A stretch of DNA of 64,000 bases from Microbacterium sp. Root53 (lineage in GTDB: Bacteria > Actinomycetota > Actinomycetes > Actinomycetales > Microbacteriaceae): assembly GCF_001426925.1 (NCBI RefSeq), contig NZ_LMFR01000012.1, forward strand, positions 62,001 to 126,000, written 5' to 3'. Position numbers and translations under genes: made by a program. The notes beneath the pieces are model-generated. The model did no database searches, had not been told where the DNA came from, and saw nothing but the letters and a program-made list of their open reading frames with translations. Position 1 is the first letter of the stretch, and every line of letters begins with the position of its first letter. Below are positions 45,483 through 58,660 of the stretch, piece by piece.

Positions 45483-46454
45483 TCAGCTGCCGGCGGGCAC
45501 CGCGGACTCGGTGCCGGGGATGCCATCCTGCTCGGCGCGCTTGTCGGCCATCGCGAGCAGGCGGCGGATACGACCCGCCACGGCGTCCTTCGTGAGCGGC
45601 GGCTCGGCGTGGTGCCCGAGCTCGTCGAGGCTCGCGTCGCGGTGCGCGAGGCGCAGCTCGCCGGCCTGCTTCAGGTGCGGCGGCACCTCGTCGCCGAGGA
45701 TCTCGAGCGCGCGCTCCACGCGGGCGCAGGCCGCGACGGCGGCCTGGGCCGAGCGGCGCAGGTTGGCGTCGTCGAAGTTCACGAGGCGGTTGACGCCGGC
45801 GCGCACCTCGCGGCGCTGGCGGAGCTGGTCCCATTCGGCCGCGGTCTGGCCGGCGCCCATGGCGATCAGCATGCCGCGGATGCCCTCGGCCTCGCGCACC
45901 ACGACGCGCGGCACGCCGCGGACCTCGCGCGCCTTGGCGCCGATGCCGATGCGGTGGGCGGCGCCGACGAGCGCCATGCCGGCCTCGCCGGTCGGGCAGG
46001 CGATCTCGAGCGACGCCGAGCGGCCGGGCTCCGACAGGCTGCCCGACGCGAGGAACGCGCCGCGCCACACGGCGGCGAGGTCGTCGCGGGAGCCGGTCGT
46101 GAGGCGGTTCGGGAGGCCGCGGACCGGGCGGCGGCGGACGTCGAGCAGGCCGGTCTGACGCGCGAGGGTCTCGCCCCCGTCGACGACGCGGACCGCGAAG
46201 AACTCGCCCTCGCGGCTGCCCGACCCCTGGACGCGGGCCAGCTCCGGGCGGACGCCGTAGATCTCGGCGATGTCGCGGGCCGTGCGGCGCGCGAGATCGG
46301 GGGTGTCCACCTCGGCCTCGACCGCCACGCGGCCGGCGATCGAGTGCAGTCCGCCCGCGAAGCGCAGCAGGGCGGTGAGCTCCGCCACTCGCACCGTCGG
46401 ACGCGGATCGCGCACCGCGACCAGCTCGGCCTTGACATCGGCGGTCAGTGACAC
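45483..46454 (-). CDS. whiA: DNA-binding protein WhiA
   Basis: 323-residue WhiA, a regulator with a degenerate LAGLIDADG homing-endonuclease fold at the N-terminus ([18 protein letters not shown] is a signature) and a C-terminal helix-turn-helix. In actinobacteria it controls cell division and, in spore formers, sporulation. GTG 46454 ([11 protein letters not shown]) matches the usual N-terminus, and GGGGAG lies just upstream; GTG 46466 is the alternative. TAGGCT at 46505-46510 is a likely -10. It follows rapZ and uvrC, as in most actinobacteria. Confidence 0.94.
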   Translation of the reverse strand: MSLTADVKAELVAVRDPRPTVRVAELTALLRFAGGLHSIAGRVAVEAEVDTPDLARRTARDIAEIYGVRPELARVQGSGSREGEFFAVRVVDGGETLARQTGLLDVRRRPVRGLPNRLTTGSRDDLAAVWRGAFLASGSLSEPGRSASLEIACPTGEAGMALVGAAHRIGIGAKAREVRGVPRVVVREAEGIRGMLIAMGAGQTAAEWDQLRQRREVRAGVNRLVNFDDANLRRSAQAAVAACARVERALEILGDEVPPHLKQAGELRLAHRDASLDELGHHAEPPLTKDAVAGRIRRLLAMADKRAEQDGIPGTESAVPAGS

Positions 46455-46580
46455 CGTTCTCCCCACTTCTCGGACTGCGACGCCATCCCCTGGCGCGATG
46501 GATCAGCCTACCTGGCGGGACCCGCCCGCGCCCCGGGGCTGTCTCTCAGCCGGACGCGCTACCGGTGGATCCGCGCGGCC

Positions 46581-47477
46581 CTACTCACGCCCCAGATCCC
46601 GGTGGCGCACGCGCACGGCGACGCCCGGGACGTCCTTGAGGCGGTCCGCGAGCGCGACCGCCATCGCGACCGAGCGGTGCTTTCCGCCGGTGCAGCCGAC
46701 GGCGACGGTCGAGTGGCGCTTGTTCTCGCGCTGGTAGCCGGCCAGCACCGGCCGCAGCGCGACGGCGTAGGCGTCGAGGAACTCGGAGGCGCCCTCCTGC
46801 TCGAGGACGTAGCGGGAGACCTCGGCGTCCTCGCCGGTCTGGCCGCGCAGCTCGTCGATCCAGAACGGGTTCGGCAGGAACCGCATGTCGGCGACGAGGT
46901 CGGCGTCGGGCGGCACGCCGTACTTGAACCCGAAGCTCTGGACGGTCACCACGTGGGCCGGGGCCTCGGCGTCGGCGAACAGGTCGCTCACCCGGTTGGC
47001 GAGCTGGTGCACGTTGAAGGTCGACGTGTCGATGATCACGTCGGCGCTCTCCCGCAGCGGCGCCAGGAGCCCGCGCTCGCGACGGATGCCGTCGACGATC
47101 GTCCCGTTGCCCTGCAGCGGATGCGGGCGCCGGACGGCCTCGAACCGGCGCACCAGCACGTCGTCCGCCGCATCCAGGAACACCACGCGCAGGTTGCTGC
47201 TGTCGCGGATCGCCTGCGCCTCGGCCGGGAGCTCGGCGAAGAGGTCGCGCCCGCGCACGTCCACGACCGCGGCGACCCGGGGCAGCCGCCCGCCGAGCCG
47301 GCCCGCGAGGTCGAGAAGCGGCCGCAGCATCTGCGGCGGGAGGTTGTCGACGACGTACCAGTCGAGATCCTCGAGCGCGTTCGCCACGGTCGAGCGGCCG
47401 GCTCCGGACATGCCGGTGACGATCAGCACCTCTCCCGTGCCGGCGGGGTCCTCGCGCGCCTCGGCGTCGTCGATCAT
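46581..47477 (-). CDS. rapZ: RNase adapter / nucleotide-binding protein RapZ
   Basis: 298-residue RapZ/YvcJ family protein. P-loop GMSGAGRST (about 22-30), DNLPPQML, and near the C-terminus the conserved [13 protein letters not shown]. In enterobacteria RapZ senses glucosamine-6-phosphate and guides RNase E; in actinobacteria the role is less clear. A TAGGCT -10 ends 7 bases before the ATG, so it can be transcribed separately from uvrC. The yvcK gene that often lies between rapZ and whiA is absent here. Confidence 0.94.
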   Translation of the reverse strand: MIDDAEAREDPAGTGEVLIVTGMSGAGRSTVANALEDLDWYVVDNLPPQMLRPLLDLAGRLGGRLPRVAAVVDVRGRDLFAELPAEAQAIRDSSNLRVVFLDAADDVLVRRFEAVRRPHPLQGNGTIVDGIRRERGLLAPLRESADVIIDTSTFNVHQLANRVSDLFADAEAPAHVVTVQSFGFKYGVPPDADLVADMRFLPNPFWIDELRGQTGEDAEVSRYVLEQEGASEFLDAYAVALRPVLAGYQRENKRHSTVAVGCTGGKHRSVAMAVALADRLKDVPGVAVRVRHRDLGRE

Positions 47478-47484
47478 CTCGTCA

Positions 47485-47490
47485 AGCCTA
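47485..47490 (-). promoter_or_regulatory. -10 hexamer TAGGCT of rapZ
   Basis: Minus-strand TAGGCT ends 7 bases before the rapZ ATG and overlaps the uvrC stop codon (47488-47490). Confidence 0.45.
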
Positions 47491-49443
47491 TGCGCTCGGC
47501 GCCTCGGCCGGAATCTCGCCGGGGTCCGCGGCCTCGGCCTCAGGGATGTCGGCCGGCTCCCCCTGCAGGTGCCGGTGGATCGTCTGGGCCAGCTTGGGGC
47601 CGATGCCCGGCAGCTCCTCGATCTGCGCCACCGTGGCGCCGCGCAGCGCCGCGACGGACCCGAAGTGGCGCAGGAGCGCCTTGATGCGCGCCTCGCCGAG
47701 CCCCGGCACCTCGCTCAGGACGCTGCGGATGTCGCGCTTGCGACGCCGCCGCTGGTGCGAGATCGCGAACCGGTGCGCCTCGTCGCGCAGGCGCTGGACG
47801 AGGTAGAGCGCCTCGCTCGTGCGCGGCAGGATGACCGGGAAGTCGTCGCCGGGCAGCCAGATCTCCTCGAGGCGCTTGGCGATGCCGCACAGCGCGATCT
47901 CCTCGTGCCCGGCCTCGCGCAGCGCGCGCGCCGCGGCCTCCACCTGGGGACGGCCGCCGTCGACGATCAGCAGCTGCGGCGGGTACGCGAAGCGCCGGCG
48001 CCGGCGGGCCTGCGACTCCTCCCCTGCCTCGGCCTCGGCGGTCTCGTCGGGCTCCGGCCGGTCGAGGTGCGCGAGCCGCCGCGTCAGCACCTGGTGGATC
48101 GAGTCCGTGTCGTCGGTCGTGTGCGCGATCGAGAACGAGCGGTACTGGTCCTTGCGGGGCAGCCCGTCCTCGAACACCACCATGGAGCCCACGACGTTCG
48201 TGCCCTGCAGATGCGAGATGTCGAAGCACTCGATGCGCAGAGGCGCCTCGGACATCCCCAGCGCCTCCTGCAGGTCGGCGAGCGCCTGAGTGCGGGCGGC
48301 GTAGTCGCTCGTGCGCCGGGTCTTGTGCCGCAGTAGCGCCTGCTGCGCGTTGAGCGTGGCGTTGCGCAGCAGCTCGGCGCGCGGGCCGCGCTGGGCCACG
48401 GCGATCTCGACCGCCCTGCCGCGGCGGCTGCGCAGCCACTCCTCGAGCTCGTGCGCGTCGGGCGGGAGCACGGGCACGAGCACGCGCCGCGGGATGTCGG
48501 CGGGCGCCGCGTCGCCGTAGGCGCGCTGCAGGATCTGATCGACCAGATCGCCGCCCGAGATGTCGAGCTCCTTGTCGATCGTGGTCGAGGTCACGCCTCG
48601 CACGCGGCCGCCCCGGATGACGAACCGGTGGACCGCCGCGGAGAGCTCGTCCTCCGCGATGCCGAAGAGGTCGGCGTCGGCGTGCTCCGGAAGCACGAGC
48701 GCGCTCTTGTTGAGCACGGCCTCGATCGACGCGAGCTTGTCGCGCAGCACGGCCGCCTGCTCGTAGTCCATGGCCGCGGCCGCGGCCTTCATCCGCGCCG
48801 TGAGGTCGCGCGTGAAGCGCTCGTCGCCGCCGTTCATGAAGGCGATGAAGTCGTCGACGATCGCCCGATGCTCCTCGATCGTGACGCGATGCGAGCACGG
48901 CCCGCCGCACTTGCCGATCTGACCCGGGAAGCACGGCCTGCCGGTCTGCATCGCGCGCTTGTAGGACGAGTCGCTGCAGGTGCGGATCGGGAACACCTTG
49001 ATCATCAGGTCGATCGTGTCGTGCACGGCCCAGACCTTGGGATACGGGCCGAAGTACTTCGCGCCGGGGATGCGGCGGTTGCGCGTGACCATGACGCGGG
49101 GCGCCTCGTCGCCGAGCGTGATGGCCATGAACGGGTACGACTTGTCGTCCCGGTACCGCACGTTGTACGGCGGATCGAACTCCTTGATCCACTGGTACTC
49201 GAGCTGCAGCGAGTCGACGTCGGTCGGCACGACCGTCCACTCGACGGACGAGGCCGTGGTGACCATGCGTCGCGTGCGCTCGTGCAGCGTGTGCAGCGGC
49301 GCGAAGTAGTTCGACAGCCGCTGGCGCAGGTTCTTGGCCTTGCCGACGTACAGCACCCGCCCCTGCGCGTCACGGAACCGGTAGACCCCCGGGTTGGTGG
49401 GGATCTCCCCCGGCTTCGGCTTGTAGGGAAGCTGCCCCGACAT
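47488..49443 (-). CDS. uvrC: excinuclease ABC subunit C
   Basis: 651-residue UvrC, which makes both incisions in nucleotide excision repair. GIY-YIG domain at 17-90 ([20 protein letters not shown]), a Cys-rich stretch [11 protein letters not shown], the UVR UvrB-binding motif near 210-240 ([20 protein letters not shown]), the RNase H-like C-terminal nuclease ([20 protein letters not shown] with catalytic Asp), and helix-hairpin-helix motifs at the end ([18 protein letters not shown]). ATG lies two bases after the uvrA stop, so both are one transcript. Confidence 0.97.
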   Translation of the reverse strand: MSGQLPYKPKPGEIPTNPGVYRFRDAQGRVLYVGKAKNLRQRLSNYFAPLHTLHERTRRMVTTASSVEWTVVPTDVDSLQLEYQWIKEFDPPYNVRYRDDKSYPFMAITLGDEAPRVMVTRNRRIPGAKYFGPYPKVWAVHDTIDLMIKVFPIRTCSDSSYKRAMQTGRPCFPGQIGKCGGPCSHRVTIEEHRAIVDDFIAFMNGGDERFTRDLTARMKAAAAAMDYEQAAVLRDKLASIEAVLNKSALVLPEHADADLFGIAEDELSAAVHRFVIRGGRVRGVTSTTIDKELDISGGDLVDQILQRAYGDAAPADIPRRVLVPVLPPDAHELEEWLRSRRGRAVEIAVAQRGPRAELLRNATLNAQQALLRHKTRRTSDYAARTQALADLQEALGMSEAPLRIECFDISHLQGTNVVGSMVVFEDGLPRKDQYRSFSIAHTTDDTDSIHQVLTRRLAHLDRPEPDETAEAEAGEESQARRRRRFAYPPQLLIVDGGRPQVEAAARALREAGHEEIALCGIAKRLEEIWLPGDDFPVILPRTSEALYLVQRLRDEAHRFAISHQRRRRKRDIRSVLSEVPGLGEARIKALLRHFGSVAALRGATVAQIEELPGIGPKLAQTIHRHLQGEPADIPEAEAADPGEIPAEAPSA

Positions 49444-49445
49444 GC

Positions 49446-52334
<2,889 letters not shown>

Positions 52335-52340
52335 CGTTCC

Positions 52341-52346
52341 AGTCTA
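52341..52346 (-). promoter_or_regulatory. -10 hexamer TAGACT of uvrA
   Basis: Minus-strand TAGACT ends 6 bases before the GTG at 52334. No LexA-type box is obvious to me around it. Confidence 0.5.
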
Positions 52347-52401
52347 GGTGGGGCCTCCGACACGGGATCCGAGAGCCCCGCGCCCACAGGCGAACCCCAG
52401 G

Positions 52402-52857
52402 CTAGGCGACCGGCTCGAAGCGCCCGGTGAAGGGCTTGATCGCGTCGCGGATCTCGGACACCTGGTCGATCGACATGCCGAGGCGGGCGAGCACCTTGCC
52501 GGGCACCAGGAGGGCTTGCTCGCGGAGGGCCTGTCCCTTGTCCGTCAGCTCGATGTCGAGGCGGCGCTCGTCGTCCGCGCGGCGCGAGCGGTGGATGAGC
52601 CCCTGCGCCTCGAGGCGCTTGACGAGCGGCGAGGCCGTCGCCGGGTCCATCGCGAGCTCGTCGGCCAGCTCGCTGAGCGTGCGCGGCGACTTCTCCCACA
52701 GCGCGAGAATCACGAGATACTGCGGGTGCGTGAGCCCCATGGGCTCGAGGACCGGGCGATAGATCGACACGACGTTGCGCGCCGCCGTCACCATCGCGAA
52801 GCAGAGCTGGCGCTCCAGCTTGAGCAGGTCGTCGGCGGCGATGTCCATAGTTGCCAT
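52402..52857 (-). CDS. MarR family regulator, OhrR-like
   Basis: 151-residue winged-helix MarR protein. The N-terminal pattern LERQLCFAMVTAARNVVSIY places a Cys (Cys19) where OhrR peroxide sensors carry their reactive Cys. GLTHPQYLVILALWE and LADELAMDPATASPLVKRLE are the DNA-binding part, and RRADDERRLDIELTDKG the wing. OhrR proteins repress the organic-hydroperoxide reductase gene ohr, but no ohr is in this window. GAGGGGG serves as ribosome binding site before ATG 52857. Divergent from a small zinc-ribbon gene. Confidence 0.85.
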   Translation of the reverse strand: MATMDIAADDLLKLERQLCFAMVTAARNVVSIYRPVLEPMGLTHPQYLVILALWEKSPRTLSELADELAMDPATASPLVKRLEAQGLIHRSRRADDERRLDIELTDKGQALREQALLVPGKVLARLGMSIDQVSEIRDAIKPFTGRFEPVA

Positions 52858-52952
52858 GGTCCCCCTCAACCTTTCGTGTGCCCCGGATCATCCCGCCCGG
52901 CTCGGGGCGAGTCGAGTTCCCCGCACCGCGGCCCGGAGCGATTCAGTCTTAG

Positions 52953-52958
52953 TACACT
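52953..52958 (+). promoter_or_regulatory. -10 hexamer TACACT of the zinc-ribbon gene
   Basis: TACACT ends 7 bases before the ATG at 52966; leaderless pattern. Confidence 0.5.
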
Positions 52959-52965
52959 CACCGTT

Positions 52966-53175
52966 ATGACAGAGAAGACCACATGGCGCAAGAGGGTGCG
53001 CGATGCCGGCGGTCTGTATCAGTGGGCGAACGCCACGCTCATCCGGCTGGCGGGTCCGCCCCAGCTCAGCCCGAACGTCCCGCGCGACCGCGGCGGGGAT
53101 CCGTGCGCTCACTGCGGTCGCCCCCGGCGGGACCATCGCCCGGAGGGCGAGACGCTGCTCTGCCCGGAGGGCTGA
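52966..53175 (+). CDS. small zinc-ribbon-like protein, function unknown
   Basis: 69-residue basic protein that I do not recognise. The first half (WRKRVRDAGGLYQWANATLI) may form an amphipathic helix. The second half has CAHCGRPRRDHR and a last Cys in LLCPEG, enough for one zinc site (C-x2-C, His, Cys). It was annotated because of its clear leaderless -10, good codon use and room between ohrR and uvrB. It converges on uvrB with 6 bases between stops. Its divergence from the OhrR-like gene makes it a candidate target of that regulator. Confidence 0.65.
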   Translation: MTEKTTWRKRVRDAGGLYQWANATLIRLAGPPQLSPNVPRDRGGDPCAHCGRPRRDHRPEGETLLCPEG

Positions 53176-53181
53176 CGCCGG

Positions 53182-55263
53182 TCAGGCGTGGCCGGCCTTC
53201 TCCATCTGGCGAAGCTCCCGCTTGAGGTCCTGCACCTCGTCGCGCAGGCGGGCCGCGAGCTCGAACTTGAGCTCCTCGGCCGCCGACAGCATCTGCTGGG
53301 TCAGGTCGGCGATCGCCTCCTCGAGCTGCTGCGCCCCCTCGGCCGCGATCCCCTCGCGCTTCTTGATCGGCGTCGGGGTCTTGCCCTTGCCGCTCTTCAG
53401 GCGTGACGCGTCGCGCTTCGACAGCAGCGCGTCGGTGTCGGCGCCCTCGCGCGCCAGCTGATCCGTGATGTCCGCGATGCGCTTGCGCAGCGGCTGCGGG
53501 TCGATCCCGTTCTCGCGGTTGTACGCGATCTGGATCTCGCGGCGCCGTTCGGTCTCCTCGATCGCGTTGCGCATCGAGTCCGTCATGGTGTCGGCGTACA
53601 TGTGCACCTGACCGGACACGTTGCGCGCGGCGCGGCCGATCGTCTGGATCAGCGACGTGCCCGAGCGCAGGAAGCCCTCCTTGTCGGCGTCCAGGATGGC
53701 CACGAGCGAGACCTCGGGAAGGTCGAGGCCCTCTCGCAGCAGGTTGATTCCGACGAGCACGTCGTACACGCCCTGCCGCAGCTCGGTGAGCAGCTCGACG
53801 CGGCGCAGGGTGTCGACGTCCGAGTGCAGGTAGCGCACCCGCACGCCGTGCTCGCCGAGGAAGTCCGTGAGCTCCTCGGCCATCTTCTTGGTCAGCGTCG
53901 TGACGAGCACGCGCTCGTCGCGGTCCACGCGGATCCGGATCTGCTCGAGCAGGTCGTCGATCTGCCCCTTGGACGGCTTCACGACGATCTCGGGGTCGAC
54001 GAGGCCGGTCGGACGGATGATCTGCTCCACGACGCCGTCGGCGACGCCCATCTCGTACTTGCCCGGCGTGGCGGACAGGTACACGGTCTGGCCGATCCGG
54101 TTCTTGAACTCGTCCCAGCGCAGCGGCCGGTTGTCCATCGCACTGGGCAGGCGGAAGCCGTGCTCGACCAGCGTCCGCTTGCGCGACGCGTCGCCCTCGT
54201 ACATCGCCCCGATCTGCGGCACGGTGACGTGCGACTCGTCGATCACCAGGAGGAAGTCGTCGGGGAAGAAGTCCAGCAGCGTGTGCGGCGGCTCCCCCGG
54301 GCCGCGTCCGTCGAGGTGACGCGAGTAGTTCTCGATGCCCGAGCAGAAGCCGAGCTGCTGCAGCATCTCGAGGTCGAAGGTCGTGCGCATCCGCAGACGC
54401 TGGGCCTCGAGAAGCTTCCCCTGCGACTCGAGCTCCTTGAGGCGCTCCTCGAGCTCGTGCTCGATGGTCTTGATGGCGCGCTGGATCGTATCCGTGCCCG
54501 CCGCGTAGTGGGTGGCCGGGAAGATCGCGACGGCGTCGAGCCTCTCGATAACGTCACCCGTGAGCGGGTGGAGCTTGTAGAGCGCCTCGATCTCGTCGCC
54601 GAACAGCTCGATCCGGATCGCGTGCTCCTCGTAGACGGGGATGATCTCGATCGTGTCGCCGCGCACGCGGAAGTTGCCGCGGGAGAAGTCGACGTCGTTG
54701 CGGTTGTACTGCATCGCGATGAACTGCCGGATGAGCGCGTCCCGGTCGTACCGCTCCCCCACCTGCAGCGCGACCAGGGCGCGCAGGTACTCCTCGGGCG
54801 AGCCGAGGCCGTAGATGCACGACACGGTGCTGACCACCACGACGTCGCGGCGGCTCAGCAGCGAGTTCGTCGTCGAGTGGCGCAGGCGCTCGACCTCGGC
54901 GTTGATCGACGAGTCCTTCTCGATGAAGGTGTCCGTCTGCGGCACGTAGGCCTCGGGCTGGTAGTAGTCGTAGTACGACACGAAGTACTCGACCGCGTTG
55001 TTCGGCAGCAGGTCGCGGAACTCGTTCGCCAGCTGCGCCGCGAGCGTCTTGTTGTGCGCCATCACGAGCGTCGGGCGCTGCACCTGCTCGATCAGCCAGG
55101 CGGTGGTCGCGGACTTGCCCGTTCCGGTCGCGCCGAGCAGGACCACGTCGGTCTCGCCCGCGTTGATGCGGGCCGCGAGCTCGGCGATCGCCTTCGGCTG
55201 GTCGCCGGACGGCACGTACTCGCTGACCACCTCGAACGGGCGCACGCTTCGGGTCGTCTGCAT
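53182..55263 (-). CDS. uvrB: excinuclease ABC subunit B
   Basis: 693-residue UvrB, the DNA-loading helicase-like subunit of nucleotide excision repair. Walker [12 protein letters not shown] (about 47), the beta-hairpin with [12 protein letters not shown], helicase motifs [11 protein letters not shown] and [19 protein letters not shown], and the C-terminal UVR motif that binds UvrC ([20 protein letters not shown]). ATG 55263 is preferred over 55293 since TAGGCT lies 7 bases before it. In related genomes uvrB commonly follows coaE; here about 7 kb of other genes lies between. Confidence 0.98.
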   Translation of the reverse strand: MQTTRSVRPFEVVSEYVPSGDQPKAIAELAARINAGETDVVLLGATGTGKSATTAWLIEQVQRPTLVMAHNKTLAAQLANEFRDLLPNNAVEYFVSYYDYYQPEAYVPQTDTFIEKDSSINAEVERLRHSTTNSLLSRRDVVVVSTVSCIYGLGSPEEYLRALVALQVGERYDRDALIRQFIAMQYNRNDVDFSRGNFRVRGDTIEIIPVYEEHAIRIELFGDEIEALYKLHPLTGDVIERLDAVAIFPATHYAAGTDTIQRAIKTIEHELEERLKELESQGKLLEAQRLRMRTTFDLEMLQQLGFCSGIENYSRHLDGRGPGEPPHTLLDFFPDDFLLVIDESHVTVPQIGAMYEGDASRKRTLVEHGFRLPSAMDNRPLRWDEFKNRIGQTVYLSATPGKYEMGVADGVVEQIIRPTGLVDPEIVVKPSKGQIDDLLEQIRIRVDRDERVLVTTLTKKMAEELTDFLGEHGVRVRYLHSDVDTLRRVELLTELRQGVYDVLVGINLLREGLDLPEVSLVAILDADKEGFLRSGTSLIQTIGRAARNVSGQVHMYADTMTDSMRNAIEETERRREIQIAYNRENGIDPQPLRKRIADITDQLAREGADTDALLSKRDASRLKSGKGKTPTPIKKREGIAAEGAQQLEEAIADLTQQMLSAAEELKFELAARLRDEVQDLKRELRQMEKAGHA

Positions 55264-55270
55264 GGATTCC

Positions 55271-55276
55271 AGCCTA
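55271..55276 (-). promoter_or_regulatory. -10 hexamer TAGGCT of uvrB
   Basis: Minus-strand TAGGCT ends 7 bases before the uvrB ATG. It lies in the 63-base gap after the biotin carboxylase gene. Confidence 0.5.
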
Positions 55277-55326
55277 GGAGGGGCCACGGACACGCGGCCC
55301 GCGGCGACGGCGCTCGCGGCGGACGC

Positions 55327-57078
55327 TCAGCCGTCGATCGCGCCGAGGGCCTCCCCAACGAGCACGCCGTCGCCCGCCTGCGCCGCGTGACGCAGCGTGC
55401 CCGCGCGGTGGGCGGGCACCCGGGTCTCCATCTTCATCGCGTCGATGACCGCGACGTCCTCCCCAGCGGCGACCGAGGCGCCGTCGTCGGCGAGCCATCG
55501 CACCAGCGTGCCGGGCACGGGTGCGACCAGCTCCGCCGGGTCCGCCTCCTCCCCCTCGACCGAGTCCCCGACCCCCGCCGACGCCGACGGCGCGCCGAGG
55601 CCGCCGAGCAGCGCCGCGGGCAGGCCGAGCACGACGCGCCGTCCGTCCAGCTCGATCGGGAAGCGAAGCAGCTCGTCCGCCGCGACCGGCTCCGGGCGCG
55701 CCTGCGCGTCGAGCCGCGGCATCAGCTCGGACTCGATCCACTGCGTGTGCACGGCGAACCCGGCGGTCGTGAACGCCGGGTCGTCGATCAGCTCCCGCGC
55801 GAACGGCGCGACGGTGGCGACGCCCTCGACGCCGAGCTCGCGCAGGGCCCGCCGGGCGCGCACGATCGCCGCGTCCCGATCCGCCGCATGCACGATCAGC
55901 TTCGCGATCAGGGAGTCGAATGCGGGCTGGACTGCATCGCCGGCCTCGAGACCGCCGTCCCAGCGCACGCCCGGGCCGCCGGGCACCCTCAGCGCCGACA
56001 CCCGGCCGGGACTGGGCAGGAACCCGCGGCCGGGGTCCTCCGCGTTGATCCGGAACTCGATCGCATGGCCGACGGGCTCCGGGGTGGAGCGGAACGTCAT
56101 CCCCTCACCGGCCGCGATGCGCAGCTGCTCCCGCACCAGGTCCACGCCGGTCACGGCCTCCGTGACCGGGTGCTCGACCTGGAGGCGCGTGTTGACCTCG
56201 AGGAACGAGATGACGCCGTCCGCGCCCATCAGGAACTCGACCGTGCCCGCCCCGCGGTACGACACCGCGGCGCAGATGTCGCGTGCGGCGTCGTGGATGC
56301 GGCGCCTCTGCTCCTCGGTCAGCCCGGGCGCCGGCGCCTCCTCGACGAGCTTCTGGTTGCGACGCTGCAGCGAGCAGTCCCGGTCGCCGACCACGACGAC
56401 CCCGCCCTCGCCGTCGCCGAGCACCTGCGCCTCGATGTGGCGCGGACGCTCCAGGAACCGCTCGACGAAGCACTCCCCGCGGCCGAAGGCGGCCACCGCC
56501 TCGCGCGACGCGGAGGCGAACGCCTCGGCGACATCCTCCATCCGGCGGGCGACCTTGAGGCCGCGGCCGCCGCCGCCGAACGCCGCCTTGATGGCGATCG
56601 GCAGGCCGTGCTCGGTCGCGAACGCGACGGCCTCCTCCGCCGACGCGAGCGGCCGGTCGGTGCCCGCCACCAGCGGCGCCCCGACGCTCTGGGCGATCCG
56701 GCGGGCCGTGATCTTGTCCCCGAGGCTCTCGATGCTCTCGGGCGTGGGGCCGATCCAGATGAGACCCGCCTCCTCGACGGCGCGCGCGAACGCGGCGCTC
56801 TCCGAGAGGAAGCCATACCCCGGGTGCACCGCGTCGGCGCCGGCGGCCCGCGCGGCGGCGATCAGCCGGTCGATCGAGAGATAGCTGTCGGCCGGCGTGG
56901 TGCCGCCCAGTCCCTGCGCCTCGTCGGCCAGACGCACGTGCAGCGCGTCGGCGTCCTGATCCGCGTACACCGCGACGGATGTCATCCCCGCCTCGGCGAG
57001 TGCCCGGATGACCCGCACGGCGATCTCGCCCCGGTTGGCGATCAGCACCTTCTGCACATCAGGCTCCTGTCTGGTCAT
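55327..57078 (-). CDS. biotin carboxylase fused to biotin carboxyl carrier domain
   Basis: 583-residue acyl-CoA/urea-carboxylase-type subunit. The biotin carboxylase domain (about 8-450) has KVLIANRGEIAVRVIRA, GYGFLSESAAFA, the ATP Gly loop FGGGGRGLKV, and VEFLMGADGVISFLEVNTRLQVEHP (quoted in part). The C-terminal BCCP domain (about 510-583) carries the biotinyl Lys in IDAMKMETRV. It would carboxylate biotin with ATP and bicarbonate. No acyl-CoA carboxyltransferase is nearby. The upstream overlapping gene is a PxpB/PxpC fusion related to the urea-carboxylase carboxyltransferase domains, so the two together look like a split urea-carboxylase-like enzyme. Confidence 0.88.
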   Translation of the reverse strand: MTRQEPDVQKVLIANRGEIAVRVIRALAEAGMTSVAVYADQDADALHVRLADEAQGLGGTTPADSYLSIDRLIAAARAAGADAVHPGYGFLSESAAFARAVEEAGLIWIGPTPESIESLGDKITARRIAQSVGAPLVAGTDRPLASAEEAVAFATEHGLPIAIKAAFGGGGRGLKVARRMEDVAEAFASASREAVAAFGRGECFVERFLERPRHIEAQVLGDGEGGVVVVGDRDCSLQRRNQKLVEEAPAPGLTEEQRRRIHDAARDICAAVSYRGAGTVEFLMGADGVISFLEVNTRLQVEHPVTEAVTGVDLVREQLRIAAGEGMTFRSTPEPVGHAIEFRINAEDPGRGFLPSPGRVSALRVPGGPGVRWDGGLEAGDAVQPAFDSLIAKLIVHAADRDAAIVRARRALRELGVEGVATVAPFARELIDDPAFTTAGFAVHTQWIESELMPRLDAQARPEPVAADELLRFPIELDGRRVVLGLPAALLGGLGAPSASAGVGDSVEGEEADPAELVAPVPGTLVRWLADDGASVAAGEDVAVIDAMKMETRVPAHRAGTLRHAAQAGDGVLVGEALGAIDG

Positions 57079-58660
57079 GTGCGCCGCGCTGAGGTGCGAC
57101 GGCTCGGAAGCGGATGCGGACGCCGGGCGGCAGCTGGCCGGCCAGGTCCAGGTCGGCGTCGATCACGGCGCCGATGATCGGGTAGCCGCCCGTCAGCGGA
57201 TGGTCCGGCAGGAACAGCACGGGCTGCCCGTCCGGCGGGACCTGGATCGCGCCGGTCACGGCTCCCTCGCTGGGAAGCTCGCCGGGGACCGCGCGCTCCA
57301 GCGGCACGGTGCCCGCGAGCCGGATGCCGACGCGGTCCGACCGCGGCGTGACCGTCCACTCCTGCTCGAGGAGCGTGCGCACGCCGGCGGCCGTGAACCA
57401 GTCATCGCGTGGCCCGAGCACGACGCGGAGGTCGACGACCTCGCCGGCGACGGGAAGGGGGTCGCGCGGAGCCGGCACCGGCTGCACGGCGGCGGAACCC
57501 GCGCGGGGGCCGTGGAGCGGGATGACCATGCCCGCGGCGAGCGGGGCGCCGCCGAGCTCCATGGGCCCCACACCGGCGAGCGTGTCGCTGGACAGGCTGC
57601 CCAGGGCCGGCGAGAGGTCGATGCCCCCTCGCACCGCGATCACCGCGCGCAGCCCATCCCGTGCGTGGCCGAGGCGCAGCTCGTCCCCACTCTCGACGGA
57701 CGCCGGCGCCCCGTGCGGCACGGGCAGCTCGACCCCGTCCGTCCTGGCGATCACGGCATCCGCGCGGGCCCCTGTCACGGCGACGACCCCCGGGCCGCGG
57801 AAGCGGAGCACGGCGCCGCCTCCGGCCAGCTCGAAGGCGGCCGCGCCGGGACGATTGCCGACGGCGACGTTCGCGTCGCGAAGGGCCCTGCGGTCGGCGA
57901 CCCCGGACGCCGAGACCCCGAGCGCAGCGTGCCCGGGACGCCCGAGATCCTGGATCACCAGCTGCAGGCCCGGGCGCACCACCTCGACGGCGAAGGGGCC
58001 GTGGTGCGGCGCGGGTGGCGCCGGAGGCGGGAGCTCGACGCGCTCCCGTGACGCACGCTCGAACCGCACCACGGCGCCGGGCTCGAGCAGGGCCGGAGGC
58101 TCCCGACGCAGGTCCCACATGACGGCGTCCGTGCGTCCGATGAGCTGCCAGCCGCCGGGGCTCTCTCGCGGATACACACCGGAGAAGTGCCCCGCGAGCC
58201 CCACGGACCCGGCCGGGATGCGCGTGCGCGGGGACGAGCGGCGCGGAACGTCGAAGATCGGATCGTCGCCCACCAGGTACCCGAACCCGGGCGCGTACCC
58301 GGTGAACGCGACGCGCCAGGTCGCCCCGAGATGCCGCGCCACGACCTCGTCGGCCGGGATCCCCAGATGGCGCGCCACCTCGTCGAGGTCCTCGCCGTCG
58401 TACCGGACGGGCAGCGTCACGGTGCCGGCCGCGACCGCCGCGGCCCGCGTGGCGCTCAGGGCCGCGATCCGCGTGCGCAGCTCGGTGCCGGTGATCGCGA
58501 GCGGGTCGAAGCGCACGAGCACCGTGCGCGCCGCCGGCACGAGCTCGTGCACACCGGGCAGCCCGGCGGCGAGGAGCGCAGCATGCAGGCTCATGGAGCC
58601 CTCGAGGTCATCCTCCTCGACCAGCAGCGCCCGGTCCGAGGCGGAGAGGACCCGCCTCAC
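57059..58660 (-). CDS. PxpB-PxpC fusion (5-oxoprolinase / urea amidolyase carboxyltransferase family)
   Basis: 533-residue fusion of two domains. The first (about 1-210, AHS1/KipI/PxpB) has [19 protein letters not shown] and [20 protein letters not shown]. The second (about 228-533, AHS2/KipA/PxpC) has [35 protein letters not shown]-like text and [20 protein letters not shown]. In most bacteria these are separate subunits that with PxpA cleave 5-oxoproline to glutamate using ATP. The same two domains end urea carboxylase. GTG start overlaps the DUF1445 gene as GTGA, and its end overlaps the biotin carboxylase gene by 20 bases. Confidence 0.88.
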   Translation of the reverse strand: MRRVLSASDRALLVEEDDLEGSMSLHAALLAAGLPGVHELVPAARTVLVRFDPLAITGTELRTRIAALSATRAAAVAAGTVTLPVRYDGEDLDEVARHLGIPADEVVARHLGATWRVAFTGYAPGFGYLVGDDPIFDVPRRSSPRTRIPAGSVGLAGHFSGVYPRESPGGWQLIGRTDAVMWDLRREPPALLEPGAVVRFERASRERVELPPPAPPAPHHGPFAVEVVRPGLQLVIQDLGRPGHAALGVSASGVADRRALRDANVAVGNRPGAAAFELAGGGAVLRFRGPGVVAVTGARADAVIARTDGVELPVPHGAPASVESGDELRLGHARDGLRAVIAVRGGIDLSPALGSLSSDTLAGVGPMELGGAPLAAGMVIPLHGPRAGSAAVQPVPAPRDPLPVAGEVVDLRVVLGPRDDWFTAAGVRTLLEQEWTVTPRSDRVGIRLAGTVPLERAVPGELPSEGAVTGAIQVPPDGQPVLFLPDHPLTGGYPIIGAVIDADLDLAGQLPPGVRIRFRAVAPQRGAHDQTGA

